From assembly GCA_963725065.1 (NCBI GenBank), contig CAVRXD010000024.1, positions 1 through 64,000 on the forward strand: a stretch of DNA of 64,000 bases, in the 5' to 3' direction. This DNA comes from VAZQ01 sp963725065 (GTDB taxonomy: Bacteria; Pseudomonadota; Alphaproteobacteria; Rhizobiales; Xanthobacteraceae). Under the pieces are notes generated by a model. The model saw only the letters and a list, made by a program, of their open reading frames with translations, ran no database searches and was not told the origin of the DNA. Of this stretch, positions 1-8,248 are shown in pieces. The position numbers were made by a program, and so were the translations under genes. Position 1 is the stretch's first letter. Each line of letters starts with the position of its first letter.

Positions 1-1
1 C

Positions 2-481
2 CATGGGCGCAAGGTGTACGAGATCATGACATTCGGCGCGCTGACCGTCACCGAGGACACTCCGCTCGACGAGGTCGTGCGACTGATGGAGAAGCGGCGC
101 ATCAAACGCTTGCCGGTGGTGCGCGGAACCGCGGTCGTCGGCATCGTCAGCCGCGCCAATCTCGTTCACGCGCTTGCCGGGCTCGCCCGCGAGGTCAAAC
201 CGGCCGCGGCCAGCGACCAGGCCATCCACGACCGGATCGTCGCCGAACTGGCAGGTCAATCGTGGGCGCCGACGGCACTCATCAACGTCATCGTCAGGGA
301 CGGCGTGGTGGAACTGTGGGGGGCGATCACCGACGAGCGCGAGCGCGCGGCCATCATCGTCGCCGCGGAGAATGCGCCGGGTGTGAAGGGCGTCAACGAC
401 CATCTGGCTTGGGTCGAACCGATGTCTGGCATGGCATTTTCCCCATCGGATGAGGGCGTGGTTCAGGCAAAGGCATCGTGA
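2..481 (+). CDS. CBS-BON domain protein, 5'-truncated by the window edge
   Basis: The reading frame is open from the first bases of the window, so this is the C-terminal part of a longer gene. It aligns over its whole length with the C-terminal two thirds of the intact paralogue at 22683-23417. Visible are the second CBS motif (EIMT..., then GIVSRANLV) and a BON-like domain around INVIVRDGVVELWG and AAENAPGVKGVNDHL. CBS pairs usually bind adenine nucleotides and BON domains are thought to bind membranes or phospholipids. The in-frame GTG at 14 is probably an internal valine codon. The gene lies upstream of a universal stress protein gene in the same orientation, in a locus otherwise devoted to oxygen response. 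The exact function is unknown. Confidence 0.85.
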   Translation, partial: HGRKVYEIMTFGALTVTEDTPLDEVVRLMEKRRIKRLPVVRGTAVVGIVSRANLVHALAGLAREVKPAAASDQAIHDRIVAELAGQSWAPTALINVIVRDGVVELWGAITDERERAAIIVAAENAPGVKGVNDHLAWVEPMSGMAFSPSDEGVVQAKAS

Positions 482-609
482 GCGTTCCCGACGGACGGCC
501 GCGGCGTTCACCGCGAGGGCCCGAAGGCGCTTGAGGTCCCCGGTTGACTTGTCGCCCCGGGCGAAATCAGATCAGCTCGCCGTGAATTTTGGCTGATTGG
601 TGCGTCTCT

Positions 610-623
610 TTGCGTCAGGGCAA
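610..623 (+). promoter_or_regulatory. FixK-type box upstream of usp
   Basis: The 14-mer TTGCGTCAGGGCAA matches the FixK2-type consensus TTG(A/C)-N6-(T/G)CAA. It ends 66 bp before the ATG of the universal stress protein gene, a suitable place for an activator site. A FixK protein is encoded at 21941-22636. Binding is inferred. Confidence 0.5.
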
Positions 624-689
624 ATCGATCAGGGACGCGTCAGATAGATTGCCGCCACGCACCTCGTGTTATTGGCAATGGGAGAAGTC

Positions 690-1538
690 ATGTCGTTCAA
701 AGATATCCTGGTTGCGCTGACGACCTACCCGCAGCCGACCCCGGTTTCCGCCGTCGAAGAAGCCGTCGAGCTTGCTGCAGCCCTGGGGGGCAGGATTTCC
801 GCGATTGCCTGTGAAGTGAAGATCAAGGCTCCGGGCAGTCCGATGGGCAATTATCTTCTGGATATCCCAGCAATGGTCGCCGCCGAAGTCAAAAAGAGCG
901 CGACCAATACCCAGCAGCTCTTGGCGGCGTTCCAGGATACGGCCGAGAAAATGGGGGTCTTTCAAGAACGGATAGCCGAGCATTGCCTGACGTCCGAGGT
1001 CCCTGATGTCTTCGTCGAGTATGCTCGATTGCGGGACCTGACGATCGTGCCGGTGCCCGAGGGGGACTACGTCGATCAATGGTACGCCGAATCGATCATC
1101 TTCGGGTCCGGGCGCCCAACCATCGTCCTGCCGCACACCCGCAAGCGAACCGCGCCCTTCGCGCTCAATACCGTGATCGTGGCCTGGGACTTCAGTCGAC
1201 CGGCTACGCGGGCGATCGCGGACGCGATGCCAATTCTCGAGAAAGCCAAACGGGTTTGCATTGTCACCGTGGCAAATGAAAAGACGATCGACACGCGGCG
1301 CTCAGGTGTGGAGCTGGCGAAACATCTGGCCAGACACGGCATCGAAATCATCCTCGATGAAGTCGACGCCGAAGGTCGCCGGATCGGGGAGGTGCTTGAG
1401 GCCCATGTGACGTATCGGAATGCCGATCTTCTGGTCATGGGCGCGTACGGGCATTCCCGGATCAGGGAGTTCGTTCTTGGCGGAGCCACCAAGAGCATGC
1501 TCGCACGGCCGCCCGTGTCGCTGCTCCTGTCCCATTGA
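690..1538 (+). CDS. Tandem universal stress protein (UspA family)
   Basis: This 282-residue protein has two UspA-like halves. The N-terminal half begins MSFKDILVAL and the C-terminal half begins near NTVIVAWDFSRP. The C-terminal half ends with the ATP-binding signature G-X2-G-X9-G (GAYGHSRIREFVLGG, followed by ATKSML). The N-terminal half lacks a clear glycine signature and may be degenerate. I chose the ATG at 690 because GGGAGAAG lies just upstream; longer in-frame starts at 666 lack such a site. A FixK-type box at 610-623 suggests induction under low oxygen. Tandem Usp proteins are cytoplasmic and commonly bind ATP; the partner is unknown. Confidence 0.85.
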   Translation: MSFKDILVALTTYPQPTPVSAVEEAVELAAALGGRISAIACEVKIKAPGSPMGNYLLDIPAMVAAEVKKSATNTQQLLAAFQDTAEKMGVFQERIAEHCLTSEVPDVFVEYARLRDLTIVPVPEGDYVDQWYAESIIFGSGRPTIVLPHTRKRTAPFALNTVIVAWDFSRPATRAIADAMPILEKAKRVCIVTVANEKTIDTRRSGVELAKHLARHGIEIILDEVDAEGRRIGEVLEAHVTYRNADLLVMGAYGHSRIREFVLGGATKSMLARPPVSLLLSH

Positions 1539-1660
1539 TCGCGCCGGAGGCGTGACGGCCGCCTGTTCGCTTGCAGTCGAGGCGCGGGTCAGTCCGTGAT
1601 CGCTCCCACGGGGATGAACTCGCGCAGCTTCGAATGGCCGTCGGCGTCCGTCACCATATT

Positions 1661-2482
1661 TTAATGCGACAGCATGCAGCACACCGGGCTTGATGCCAGC
1701 AGCTCCTGCGTGACGCCGCCGAAGATCCATTCACCCAAGCGGCTGTGCCCGTATCCTCCGGACACGATCAAGTCCGCTTGCTCGGTGCGGACAAGCTCGA
1801 GGAGCTCGGTTGCAACCGGCCCGCGGGCGCGCTTCCAGATTTCATCCGCCACAATGACACCGTGGCGCGTGAGATAACGTCGGATGTCGGCCAGATTTCT
1901 CTTGTCCTCGGATTTCGAATCTTCTTCCCCGATTTCGACAACCAGGACTTCATTGGCCTCCCGCAAAAACGGCAGCGCGTCGCGGACCGCGCGGCGGCAT
2001 TCACGGGCATCCTTGCACGCGACCACGACGCGACGAAGCGGGAGTGGACCGATGACGTCCGGCACCACCAGGACCGGCCGACCCGCGCGCAACAGGATGA
2101 CGCCGGGCTCGACCAGGTCGCGCACATTGCGGCCGCTGCGCGTCGGCCCGACCAGGATGACATCCGCTGCCCTGGCCTCCCGCACGATAAGGTCGCTCGG
2201 TAGTTCAAGAGCGGTGCGCCATTCCACACTCCTGAGAGCCTGCCCCTGGACGCAGAACTTCTTTCCCATCTCCTCGAAGCGGGTCGTCGCGGCGGCATAG
2301 TCATCCTGGGTGGGTTCGCGGTAGATCACAACGCCTCCGGCCGCGAAGGCCGGCCGCAGCGGCAAGCCCGCGACGCCAATGAGCGCTGCCTGAAACCGGT
2401 CCGCAAGATCGAGCGCGAACTGCACTCTCTGTTCGCAGTCGCGCTCGACGTCGACGTGGACCATGATCGCCGCAATGGACAT
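1661..2482 (-). CDS. Tandem universal stress protein (UspA family)
   Basis: This 273-residue protein has two Usp folds. The first starts SIAAIMVHVDVERDCEQ and the second starts near RRVVVACKDARECRRA. The second carries the nucleotide-binding pattern GGYGHSRLGEWIFGGVTQ. Its end converges on the plus-strand Usp gene that stops at 1538. GTG at 2485 and ATG at 2482 are both in frame; the ATG is better spaced from GGGGAGCAG. A FixK-like box (2541-2554) lies upstream, so the gene may belong to the micro-oxic regulon and be separately transcribed from the cytochrome gene before it. The two Usp proteins are related but clearly diverged. Confidence 0.85.
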   Translation of the reverse strand: MSIAAIMVHVDVERDCEQRVQFALDLADRFQAALIGVAGLPLRPAFAAGGVVIYREPTQDDYAAATTRFEEMGKKFCVQGQALRSVEWRTALELPSDLIVREARAADVILVGPTRSGRNVRDLVEPGVILLRAGRPVLVVPDVIGPLPLRRVVVACKDARECRRAVRDALPFLREANEVLVVEIGEEDSKSEDKRNLADIRRYLTRHGVIVADEIWKRARGPVATELLELVRTEQADLIVSGGYGHSRLGEWIFGGVTQELLASSPVCCMLSH

Positions 2483-2540
2483 CACCTGCTCCCCGTTGGT
2501 TCAATAGGCGGAATTACTTCCATCTTGCCCGCGCCCGCCC

Positions 2541-2554
2541 CTGATCCAGGTCAA
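2541..2554 (-). promoter_or_regulatory. FixK-like box upstream of minus-strand usp
   Basis: Read on the minus strand this is TTGACCTGGATCAG, one base away from TTGA-N6-TCAA at the outer edge. It lies 59 bp upstream of the ATG at 2482, between the cytochrome gene and the Usp gene. Confidence 0.45.
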
Positions 2555-2586
2555 AGGGCAATCCCTGCAATGGCAGAAACCCGTTT

Positions 2587-2925
2587 TCAACGTTCCTGGA
2601 TCGATTTGAGATAGGCGATGATCGCCCCCACGTCCTGCGGTTCGAAGGTGAACTGGGGCATGTCCGGGTGTCCGACGAACAGCCCTTCCGCCAAGGCTTC
2701 TGCAAGCCCCTCGACCGGATACCTGCGCGAGAGCGTTCGAAACGGCGGTGCTTCGGGGTGCGGGCTCAGTCCGGCCGTGCCGGTGGCGTGGCAACGCGCG
2801 CAGTTCCTGGTCAGCAGGGCTTCGCCGCGCTTCACCGGCGCGCGGCTCTCTTGTGCCGACAACGAGGGCACGGCGCCCATGGTGACCACGGCGAGGATAA
2901 ACCCGAGCACAGGTTTGCTGCGCAT
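2587..2925 (-). CDS. Small mono-heme cytochrome c
   Basis: The 112-residue product starts with a Sec signal peptide (MRSKPVLGFILAVVTMGAVPSLSA) that probably ends at SLSA-QE. One heme motif CARCH follows at about residues 42-46 and a distal methionine candidate lies in HPDMPQF near residue 90. This is a class I cytochrome c, probably a periplasmic electron carrier. A paralogue at 23515-23874 shares the FRTL...YPIE/YPVE segment and the MPQF ligand region, and sits just before the cbb3 oxidase genes. The gene follows the response regulator gene by only 6 bp on the minus strand, so it is probably transcribed with fixLJ. The likely partner is the cbb3 oxidase encoded 20 kb away. Confidence 0.88.
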   Translation of the reverse strand: MRSKPVLGFILAVVTMGAVPSLSAQESRAPVKRGEALLTRNCARCHATGTAGLSPHPEAPPFRTLSRRYPVEGLAEALAEGLFVGHPDMPQFTFEPQDVGAIIAYLKSIQER

Positions 2926-2931
2926 GGCGAG

Positions 2932-3327
2932 CTAGCTCCGACCGTCACCGGCTACATCGCGGATTTGCCGGAGCAACGCATTCCCCAGCAGAGGCTTCTC
3001 GACGATGGGAACAGAGGCCTTGCTGGCGCGCTCGCGCACAGACGGGCTGGGGTCGCTGGTGATCAGGATCGCCGGCGCCGAGAAATGCCGGCTGCGCAGC
3101 AGGTCGATCAGGTCGAGCCCGCTCATTCCGGGCATATGCTGGTCGACGACAAGACAGCCACAGGGCGCCGGGTCGCCTGCGTCCAGCAGTTCGGCTCCGG
3201 TCGCGTAGCTACGGACCGTGAAACCCTCGATCTCAAGCGAGAATTTCAGGGAATTGCGAACCGCAAGATCATCGTCCAGGACGATCACCGCGAACCCCGG
3301 AGCCGATAATTCGCTGTGCGCTGTCAT
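2932..3327 (-). CDS. Single-domain response regulator next to fixJ
   Basis: The product is a stand-alone receiver domain of 131 residues. The acidic triad is visible as LDDD near residues 18-20 and the phosphoacceptor aspartate is in LVVDQHMPG (about D62). The conserved lysine is in VEKPLLG. There is no output domain. The ATG at 3327 is preceded by AAAGG; a longer in-frame start at 3414 would add an unconserved leader. In Bradyrhizobium a similar receiver-only gene sits beside fixLJ, so this protein may compete for phosphoryl groups from FixL. It is followed closely by the cytochrome c gene. Confidence 0.82.
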   Translation of the reverse strand: MTAHSELSAPGFAVIVLDDDLAVRNSLKFSLEIEGFTVRSYATGAELLDAGDPAPCGCLVVDQHMPGMSGLDLIDLLRSRHFSAPAILITSDPSPSVRERASKASVPIVEKPLLGNALLRQIRDVAGDGRS

Positions 3328-3447
3328 CGCCTTTGCCCGTGCTGGCGGGTGCATGAGGCTGTCAGAAAGCAGGAAGACCGGCACGCCGCTTTGATCTGGC
3401 TCAATTTCGTCCAAGAAGACGCTCGACTCGACGGCGGTCAGGCTTGG

Positions 3448-4092
3448 TTACGAGGTCTTCGGCCGCTCGGAATCCGGACCAAGAATCCCGGCGATGAGGG
3501 CCATGCGCACGAGATCCGACAGGCTCGCAGCCTGCATCTTGGTCATGAGGTTCGCCCGGTAGATCTCGATCGTGCGTGGGCTGATGCCGAGGTCATAGGC
3601 GATCTGCTTGTTGGCATGCCCGCTGACGAGCCCCTCCAGCACGTCGCGCTCGCGGTTCGACAGGGCTGCCAGTCGACGCTCGATTTCGGTGCGCTCCGCC
3701 TGGCGTTTTTGGTCCTGGTCCAGCTGGTTGAGCGCGGACCGTACCGATGCCAACAACACTTCGTCATCAAAGGGCTTCTCGAGAAAATCCAGCGCGCCGA
3801 TCTTCATCGCTTCCACCGCCAGCGGAACGTCGCCGTGGCCGGTAATGACGATCACCGGAATGCCGAGCTTGAGCTCCCGCAAGCGCCGCAGCAGATCGAC
3901 ACCGCTCAGCCCGGGCATTCGCACATCGGTGATGACGCAACCGGCCTCGACGTTGGGCGCGACGTCGAGGAATTCCAGGGCGGATTCGTAGGTCCGCACC
4001 TCCATGCCGACCGCGCTCAACAGGAAGGCCAGCGATTCGCGCATGGCCTCATCATCGTCGATGACGTGCACGACTGCTTTGTCAGACGGCAT
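3448..4092 (-). CDS. fixJ: Two-component response regulator FixJ
   Basis: This 214-residue regulator has an N-terminal receiver (IDDDEAM; phosphoacceptor D56 in VITDVRMPG; lysine in FLEKPF) and a C-terminal LuxR-type helix-turn-helix (LSNRERDVLEGLVSGHANKQ, then IAYDLGISPRTIEIYRANLM). Length and domain order are those of FixJ. It overlaps the end of the fixL reading frame by 11 bp, so translation is probably coupled. FixJ-phosphate normally activates fixK and fixN-type promoters; fixK lies at 21941. The receiver and DNA-binding residues appear intact even though the kinase gene upstream is interrupted. Confidence 0.93.
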   Translation of the reverse strand: MPSDKAVVHVIDDDEAMRESLAFLLSAVGMEVRTYESALEFLDVAPNVEAGCVITDVRMPGLSGVDLLRRLRELKLGIPVIVITGHGDVPLAVEAMKIGALDFLEKPFDDEVLLASVRSALNQLDQDQKRQAERTEIERRLAALSNRERDVLEGLVSGHANKQIAYDLGISPRTIEIYRANLMTKMQAASLSDLVRMALIAGILGPDSERPKTS

Positions 4093-5612
4093 CGCGGACC
4101 TCCTCCTGGGTCACCGCCCGCAGCGTGAAGCGAAAGGTCGTGCCGCCAGCGGGGTTAGGGTTCGCTCCGATCTGTCCGCCATGGGCCTCGACAATGGTGC
4201 GGCAAATCGACAGGCCGACGCCCATGCCGTGGCGTTTGTTGGTGACGAAGGGCTGGAATAGATGAGCCGCTATGTCCGGCGAAATCCCCGAGCCGGTGTC
4301 AGCAACGCTGATAGCGAGCATGCCATCCTTGTCGGCGCCGGTCGAAATCGCGAGCTCGCGCCTTTGCGACGACTCCATCGCCTCGACGGCGTTGCGCAGC
4401 AGGTTGAGCAGAACCTGCTGAATCTGCACCTTGTCGGCGAGGACGAGGTCGATGGTGGGATCGAACTGAAACCGTACCCGGACGCCTTGATCCTTGGCGC
4501 CGACGAGGGCCAGAGCGCTTGCTTCCTCGACAAGCTTCTTGACGCTTTCGACCCGGCGCTCGCTCTCGCCGCGCGCCACGAAATCGCGCAAGCGGCGGAT
4601 GATCTGACCCGCGCGCAAAGCTTGCTCCGCCGCCTTGTCCATGGCATCGCGCAGCAAGGCGGAGCGGTCGTCGGTGCCGGCTTCGAGCATGCGTCGCGAG
4701 CCTTTCATGTAGTTGGCAATCGCGGACAGCGGCTGGTTGAGCTCGTGAGCCAGTGCCGACGCCATCTCGCCCATGGCGGTCAATCGGGAGATATGCACGA
4801 GTTCGGACTGCAATTCCTGAAGCCTTGCCTCGGTCTGCTGCCGCTCCGTTAGGTCGCGGATGAAACCGGTGAAAAAGCGCTGATTGCTCGAGCGCATTTC
4901 TCCCACGGCCAGCTCCATCGGAAAAGTCGAGCCGTCCTTGCGCTCGCCGACCACGAGCCGCCCGATCCCGATGATTCGCCGCTCTCCGGTCCGGAGATAG
5001 CGCTCGAGGTAGCCATCGTGGTTCTCCCGGTAGGGAGTCGGCATCAGGCGCTTGATATTCGTCCCGATGACTTCCGCCGGGGCAAAGCCGAACAGCCGCT
5101 CGGCCGCCGAGCTGAAAGAATGGATGATCCCGTCGCTCGTCGATCACGATCATCGCGTCGGGCACGGTGTCGAGGATCGACGTGAGATGAGCCGCGCGCG
5201 CAAGAGCGTCGTCCGCGCTGGTCGCGGCCTGCACCCGATTGCGCTGCAGTTGCTCGCCGCTCCAGGCCATGCCTGCCCCGATCAGGACGAATGCAACGGC
5301 GTTGACGACTTCGGGAACCGTAAGGTTCGGAAAGTCGGTGATTACGAAGAGACCGAGGACGGCGCTGAGGCCGGTGGCCAGCAGGCCCGGTCCCAGCCCG
5401 CCAAGTCCGGCAGCGACCAGAACCGCGGGGATGAAGAACAGATAGGGCGAATCGCCTTGCACGATCGGGGTCAGTGCCATCCTGACAGCGAAGGCGACGG
5501 CCACTGCGAGAGGAGCCATCCCGTACCGCAGCAGATCTTGCCGCATCAAGAGCCAGCGCTTGAGGCTGCTCAGCAGAGGGGGTGTCGCTCGGTTTGTCGG
5601 CCAAATGGGCAA
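4082..5612 (-). pseudogene. fixL: Oxygen sensor histidine kinase FixL, frameshifted
   Basis: The C-terminal frame (5044 down to 4082) encodes the end of a heme-PAS domain, an H-box (AMGEMASALAHELNQPL), an N-box (LLNLLRNAVEAM) and G-boxes (DTGSGIS, GMGVGLSICR). The heme-linked histidine of FixL is present in RENHDGY (about 5018-5020), as is the oxygen-sensing arginine in IIGIGR (about 4958-4960). The N-terminal half lies in another frame: four membrane segments of DUF4118 type (5546-5260) and the start of the PAS domain (DTVPDAMIVIDER). One extra base within about 5131-5136 separates the two. A second one-base difference near 5578 and loss of the ATG are seen relative to the fragment at 21316-21761; the TTG at 5612 could serve as start. 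Either the gene is decaying or the sequence has errors. Confidence 0.75.
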
Positions 5613-5705
5613 GAAATGTCTTCAGAGCGGCCTGTCGGACTCTCGAGCCCCGCACTTAGGAACATCCCTTAGGGACAATATCGGAATTTCCTCTCTTGTG
5701 GCGTG
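5211..5705. repeat. Direct repeat copy 1 (fixL N-terminus plus promoter)
   Basis: About 490 bp here recur in the same orientation at 21339-21840, with roughly nine bases in ten identical by eye, including the intergenic stretch up to CTCTCTTGTGGCG. The pair brackets the 16-kb heme/RTX segment. Confidence 0.85.
5669..5691 (+). promoter_or_regulatory. Conserved promoter motif upstream of fixL
   Basis: The motif begins TTAGGGACAATATCGGAATT. It is repeated exactly at 21806 and in a near-identical form at 21866, both upstream of fixK. It could be an operator, possibly for FixJ, but it does not match any binding consensus I know. Confidence 0.4.
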
Positions 5706-5746
5706 GCGGCGACCAATGATTCCTCAACCCAGGAGACCGAGGAGCC

Positions 5747-5947
5747 ATGCCGGCGCAGCCCATGAGCCGCGCGCGTTTTGCCGGTTACATCAAGCCTAGC
5801 AATTCCTACATGAACACGATGCAGCGTGCGCTCGACCGCTCGGCATCCGATGCACAGAAATCTGCCAGCGCGGCAAGGATTGCAACTGAGCAAATGCCTC
5901 AGCCTTGCCGAGAAGAAAGGACTTCTCCTTGCGAGAAAGGTCACTGA
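5747..5947 (+). CDS. Doubtful 66-residue ORF beside the fixL promoter
   Basis: This short open frame starts MPAQPMSRARFAGYI and has no recognisable domain. Its position relative to the fixL promoter is the same as that of fixK at the second copy, and both starts share the context GAGCCATGC. It may be the remnant of a fixK-like start, an unrelated small gene, or nothing. The rest of the 5.7-6.3 kb stretch shows no convincing gene; a run of eight T residues occurs near 5980. Confidence 0.2.
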   Translation: MPAQPMSRARFAGYIKPSNSYMNTMQRALDRSASDAQKSASAARIATEQMPQPCREERTSPCEKGH

Positions 5948-6199
5948 GCGGAAGGGACGTTGATTGTTCTTTTCCGATTTTTTTTAAATATTCAGCACGG
6001 TACGGACCTGCTTGATCACAGCAGACACAACCTGCATAGCCTTCAAAGCCACCGGTGTCCTCTGGTTTCGGGAGGAATGCGCTCCAGCGAGCACTGAAAT
6101 CGCGTGCACACTTGTCAGCGCTGCAATGACAGGGGGCGCGGCTCCGCATCGATCTGTTTCGCGTCTTCGCGGTCAGCGGCGTGGTGCCCGCGCGGCGCT

Positions 6200-6222
6200 G
6201 AATTCTAATTGTTCTAATTCAA
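6200..6222 (+). promoter_or_regulatory. Iron-control-element-like motif upstream of the Omp gene
   Basis: AATTCTAATTGTTCTAATTC contains two TTCTAAT units 9 bp apart. The same heptamer or its complement occurs upstream of the HasR-like gene and the HasA-RTX gene. It resembles the TTCTAAA half of Irr-type elements. Confidence 0.4.
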
Positions 6223-6332
6223 GATGTTGGCGCGAATTGCGCTGCGCAGTGTGGCGGTGCCGCGACAGCCATGAGTGACGGCACTCGCTATGATCCCGGC
6301 ATGAAAGTCGTCGTGAGTTTCGGGGGTCGATC

Positions 6333-7214
6333 ATGAACAAGCTCATTGTCGCTGGTGTCACGATCGCGGCACTGCTCACAGGGCCCGCTCTCGCGGCCGA
6401 CATGCCGCTGCCGGCGCCCGTTGCCGTTGAGAGCTGGACCGGGTTCTATGCGGGTGCATCGCTTGGCGGCCGCTTCACGGACTCGAATTGGAGGACGACG
6501 TGTCTCAACTTGGGTACGCCGGGCGGCATAGGTTGCCCAGTTAATGTCGCGCAGCATGGTGCGCGCTTTCCGTTCGCTAATCCTTCCGGGTTCAATGCGG
6601 CCACGCTGCGGCCGGGCGTCTATCTCGGCTACAACTGGCAGATCGGAAACTGGGTGGTGGGAGTTGAAGGGGACGCGGCATCAGGCAAGGCCCGTAGCGA
6701 CATGAGGGGAATCCCCGGCGCAGAGTTGGTGGGGTTAGCCAACGCTGTGTTGCAAAGCCCCGGTTTCGATACCGCGACGGTCGAAACCACCTGGGATGCG
6801 AGTGCCCGTGCCCGCGCCGGCTTTCTGATCCGTCCCAATTTGCTGCTCTATGCGACCGGCGGCGCATCCTGGATCCACATCGAGGCGAGCGCCTATTGCG
6901 GCAGGGCGCGTCCGACCGGTTGGTGCGCCGGGCCGGCGGGACCGGGATCGAATTTCAACACGGAAACCAGGGCTTCGGACACCCGCATCGGCTGGACGGC
7001 GGGAGTAGGGGCCGAGGCCATGCTGTGGTCGAACTGGCTGGCGCGGCTCGAATATCGCTTCGCCAATTACGGGACCTTCGGATACACCCTGTTTCCAGGC
7101 GCGGGTGCCTGCGGCTTAGGCTGCGACGCCATCGCCGCCGCGGCCACGCTGCGCACCCATACGGTTCTGGCGGGCTTCGCGTACAAGTTTGGCGGGCCGC
7201 TCTTTGCACCATGA
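6333..7214 (+). CDS. Outer membrane beta-barrel protein (Omp31/RopB-like)
   Basis: The 293-residue protein starts with a clear signal peptide (MNKLIVAGVTIAALLTGPALA, cut before ADMPLP). It continues with the typical opening of Rhizobiales small barrels, SWTGFYAGASLGGRF, and alternating strands such as GVYLGYNWQIGNWVVGVEGD, RARAGFLIRPNLLLYATGG and LEYRFANYGTFG. It ends in a strand (THTVLAGFAYKFG). It has six cysteines, which is unusual for such barrels, clustered around CLNLG...GCPVN and CGRARPTGWC. GGGGGTCGATC precedes the ATG. TTCTAAT motifs upstream suggest iron-dependent expression. The transported compound, if any, is unknown. Confidence 0.85.
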   Translation: MNKLIVAGVTIAALLTGPALAADMPLPAPVAVESWTGFYAGASLGGRFTDSNWRTTCLNLGTPGGIGCPVNVAQHGARFPFANPSGFNAATLRPGVYLGYNWQIGNWVVGVEGDAASGKARSDMRGIPGAELVGLANAVLQSPGFDTATVETTWDASARARAGFLIRPNLLLYATGGASWIHIEASAYCGRARPTGWCAGPAGPGSNFNTETRASDTRIGWTAGVGAEAMLWSNWLARLEYRFANYGTFGYTLFPGAGACGLGCDAIAAAATLRTHTVLAGFAYKFGGPLFAP

Positions 7215-7371
7215 TCCGACGGGCTCGCCCGCTCTCCTGAAGAATCTCTACGCTCTCTCCGACCAACTTGATGGCCATCACGAAGAAATCACGAAGAAGA
7301 AGAGTGAAGTCGCGAGCAGCGACCATCCCAGGGTCGAGCCGCAAAGCGGAAGCAGGTTGCCCGAAAGATCG

Positions 7372-8001
7372 TCAGTGAGCCGAAAAAACCTCGTTCACCA
7401 GTCTCTGGACACACGCGAAGGCGGCTCGCGCGCCTGCGATGACACGTTCTTCTTCGGGACCGGTCAAGCTCACACCGTCAAGCGCGACGGTGAAGGTCTT
7501 CCAATGCAAGCCGCGTCCCTCCGGCGCCCCCGCAAGATGACGCGCTCCAAAGGTTTCAGAGAGTCCGAGTTTCCTGGCTTCGTTCAGAAGGAACGCTGCG
7601 CCAAGGTTTGAACCTTCCGCTACATAGAGCCATCCGAGCGCGGTCGGCAAGTCCGCCTCGGTACTGCTCGCGAACGCCGGCGGCGCATCCAAAGAAGGAA
7701 CTGTCACGCGCAGATCTACAAGATCCCTTTCGATCAGATCGAAGCGCCGCCGGCCCCAAAGATCGGGCAGCAGCTTGTCGAGCACCTGATTGGCATAAAG
7801 CGCGTCGATTTCGCGATGGAATTGATGCTGTACCTTCACGAACAGACCATACCGTGCGCGGCTCTCGAACGCCTTATGCATCATGATCGACTTGTCTAGC
7901 CGCTCATGCATCTCGCGCGTTGCTTCCCTCAGCCGCTTAGCGCGTCCGACATCCGCTTGCCGCGCACCCAGATTCAATGAGTTGGTCACTTTGTTTTCCA
8001 T
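7372..8001 (-). CDS. hemO: Heme oxygenase (PigA/HemO type)
   Basis: This 209-residue enzyme would open heme to biliverdin, releasing iron and carbon monoxide. The proximal heme histidine is probably H32 in REMHERLDKS, and the family signature ALGWLYVAEGSNLGAAFL is at about residues 120-137, followed by FGARHLAG. The arrangement agrees with Pseudomonas PigA/HemO from memory. It is transcribed divergently from the HasR-like receptor gene across a 247-bp region with an iron-type palindrome, so the two genes are probably co-regulated. It is cytoplasmic, with no signal peptide. The ribosome binding site before the ATG at 8001 is weak. Confidence 0.88.
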   Translation of the reverse strand: MENKVTNSLNLGARQADVGRAKRLREATREMHERLDKSIMMHKAFESRARYGLFVKVQHQFHREIDALYANQVLDKLLPDLWGRRRFDLIERDLVDLRVTVPSLDAPPAFASSTEADLPTALGWLYVAEGSNLGAAFLLNEARKLGLSETFGARHLAGAPEGRGLHWKTFTVALDGVSLTGPEEERVIAGARAAFACVQRLVNEVFSAH

Positions 8002-8091
8002 TCTCGTGTTAGCAACGCCGAGCCGCTCCAGTTAACATGACGTCCCCAGCAAAGACATCTCGATGTCACGCCGTCTAGGCTGGGCTGAGAA

Positions 8092-8116
8092 GATTAGAAT
8101 TATTCATAGAATAATT
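8092..8116. promoter_or_regulatory. Palindromic operator between heme oxygenase and receptor genes
   Basis: The perfect palindrome AATTATTC-ATA-GAATAATT occupies 8098-8116 and is preceded by ATTAGAA at 8093. It is the only AT-rich palindrome in this divergent promoter region and is a candidate site for an iron regulator of the Irr, RirA or Fur type. Confidence 0.45.
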
Positions 8117-8248
8117 TAACTTCGTGTCGCTGTTACCACATCGGAAGTCCATGTGATCCCGGAGAGCTTTGTACTCTTTTGCTGGGCATCGATTGTGTGT
8201 CAACTGGCAACACCGGACAATTCAAGGCGAGTCCGGTTGGGGCGTTAA

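Noticed and set aside
5796..6149. Cys-containing 117-codon minus-strand open frame
   Set aside because: No ribosome binding site, no domain, and overlap with another doubtful frame; not enough to call a gene.
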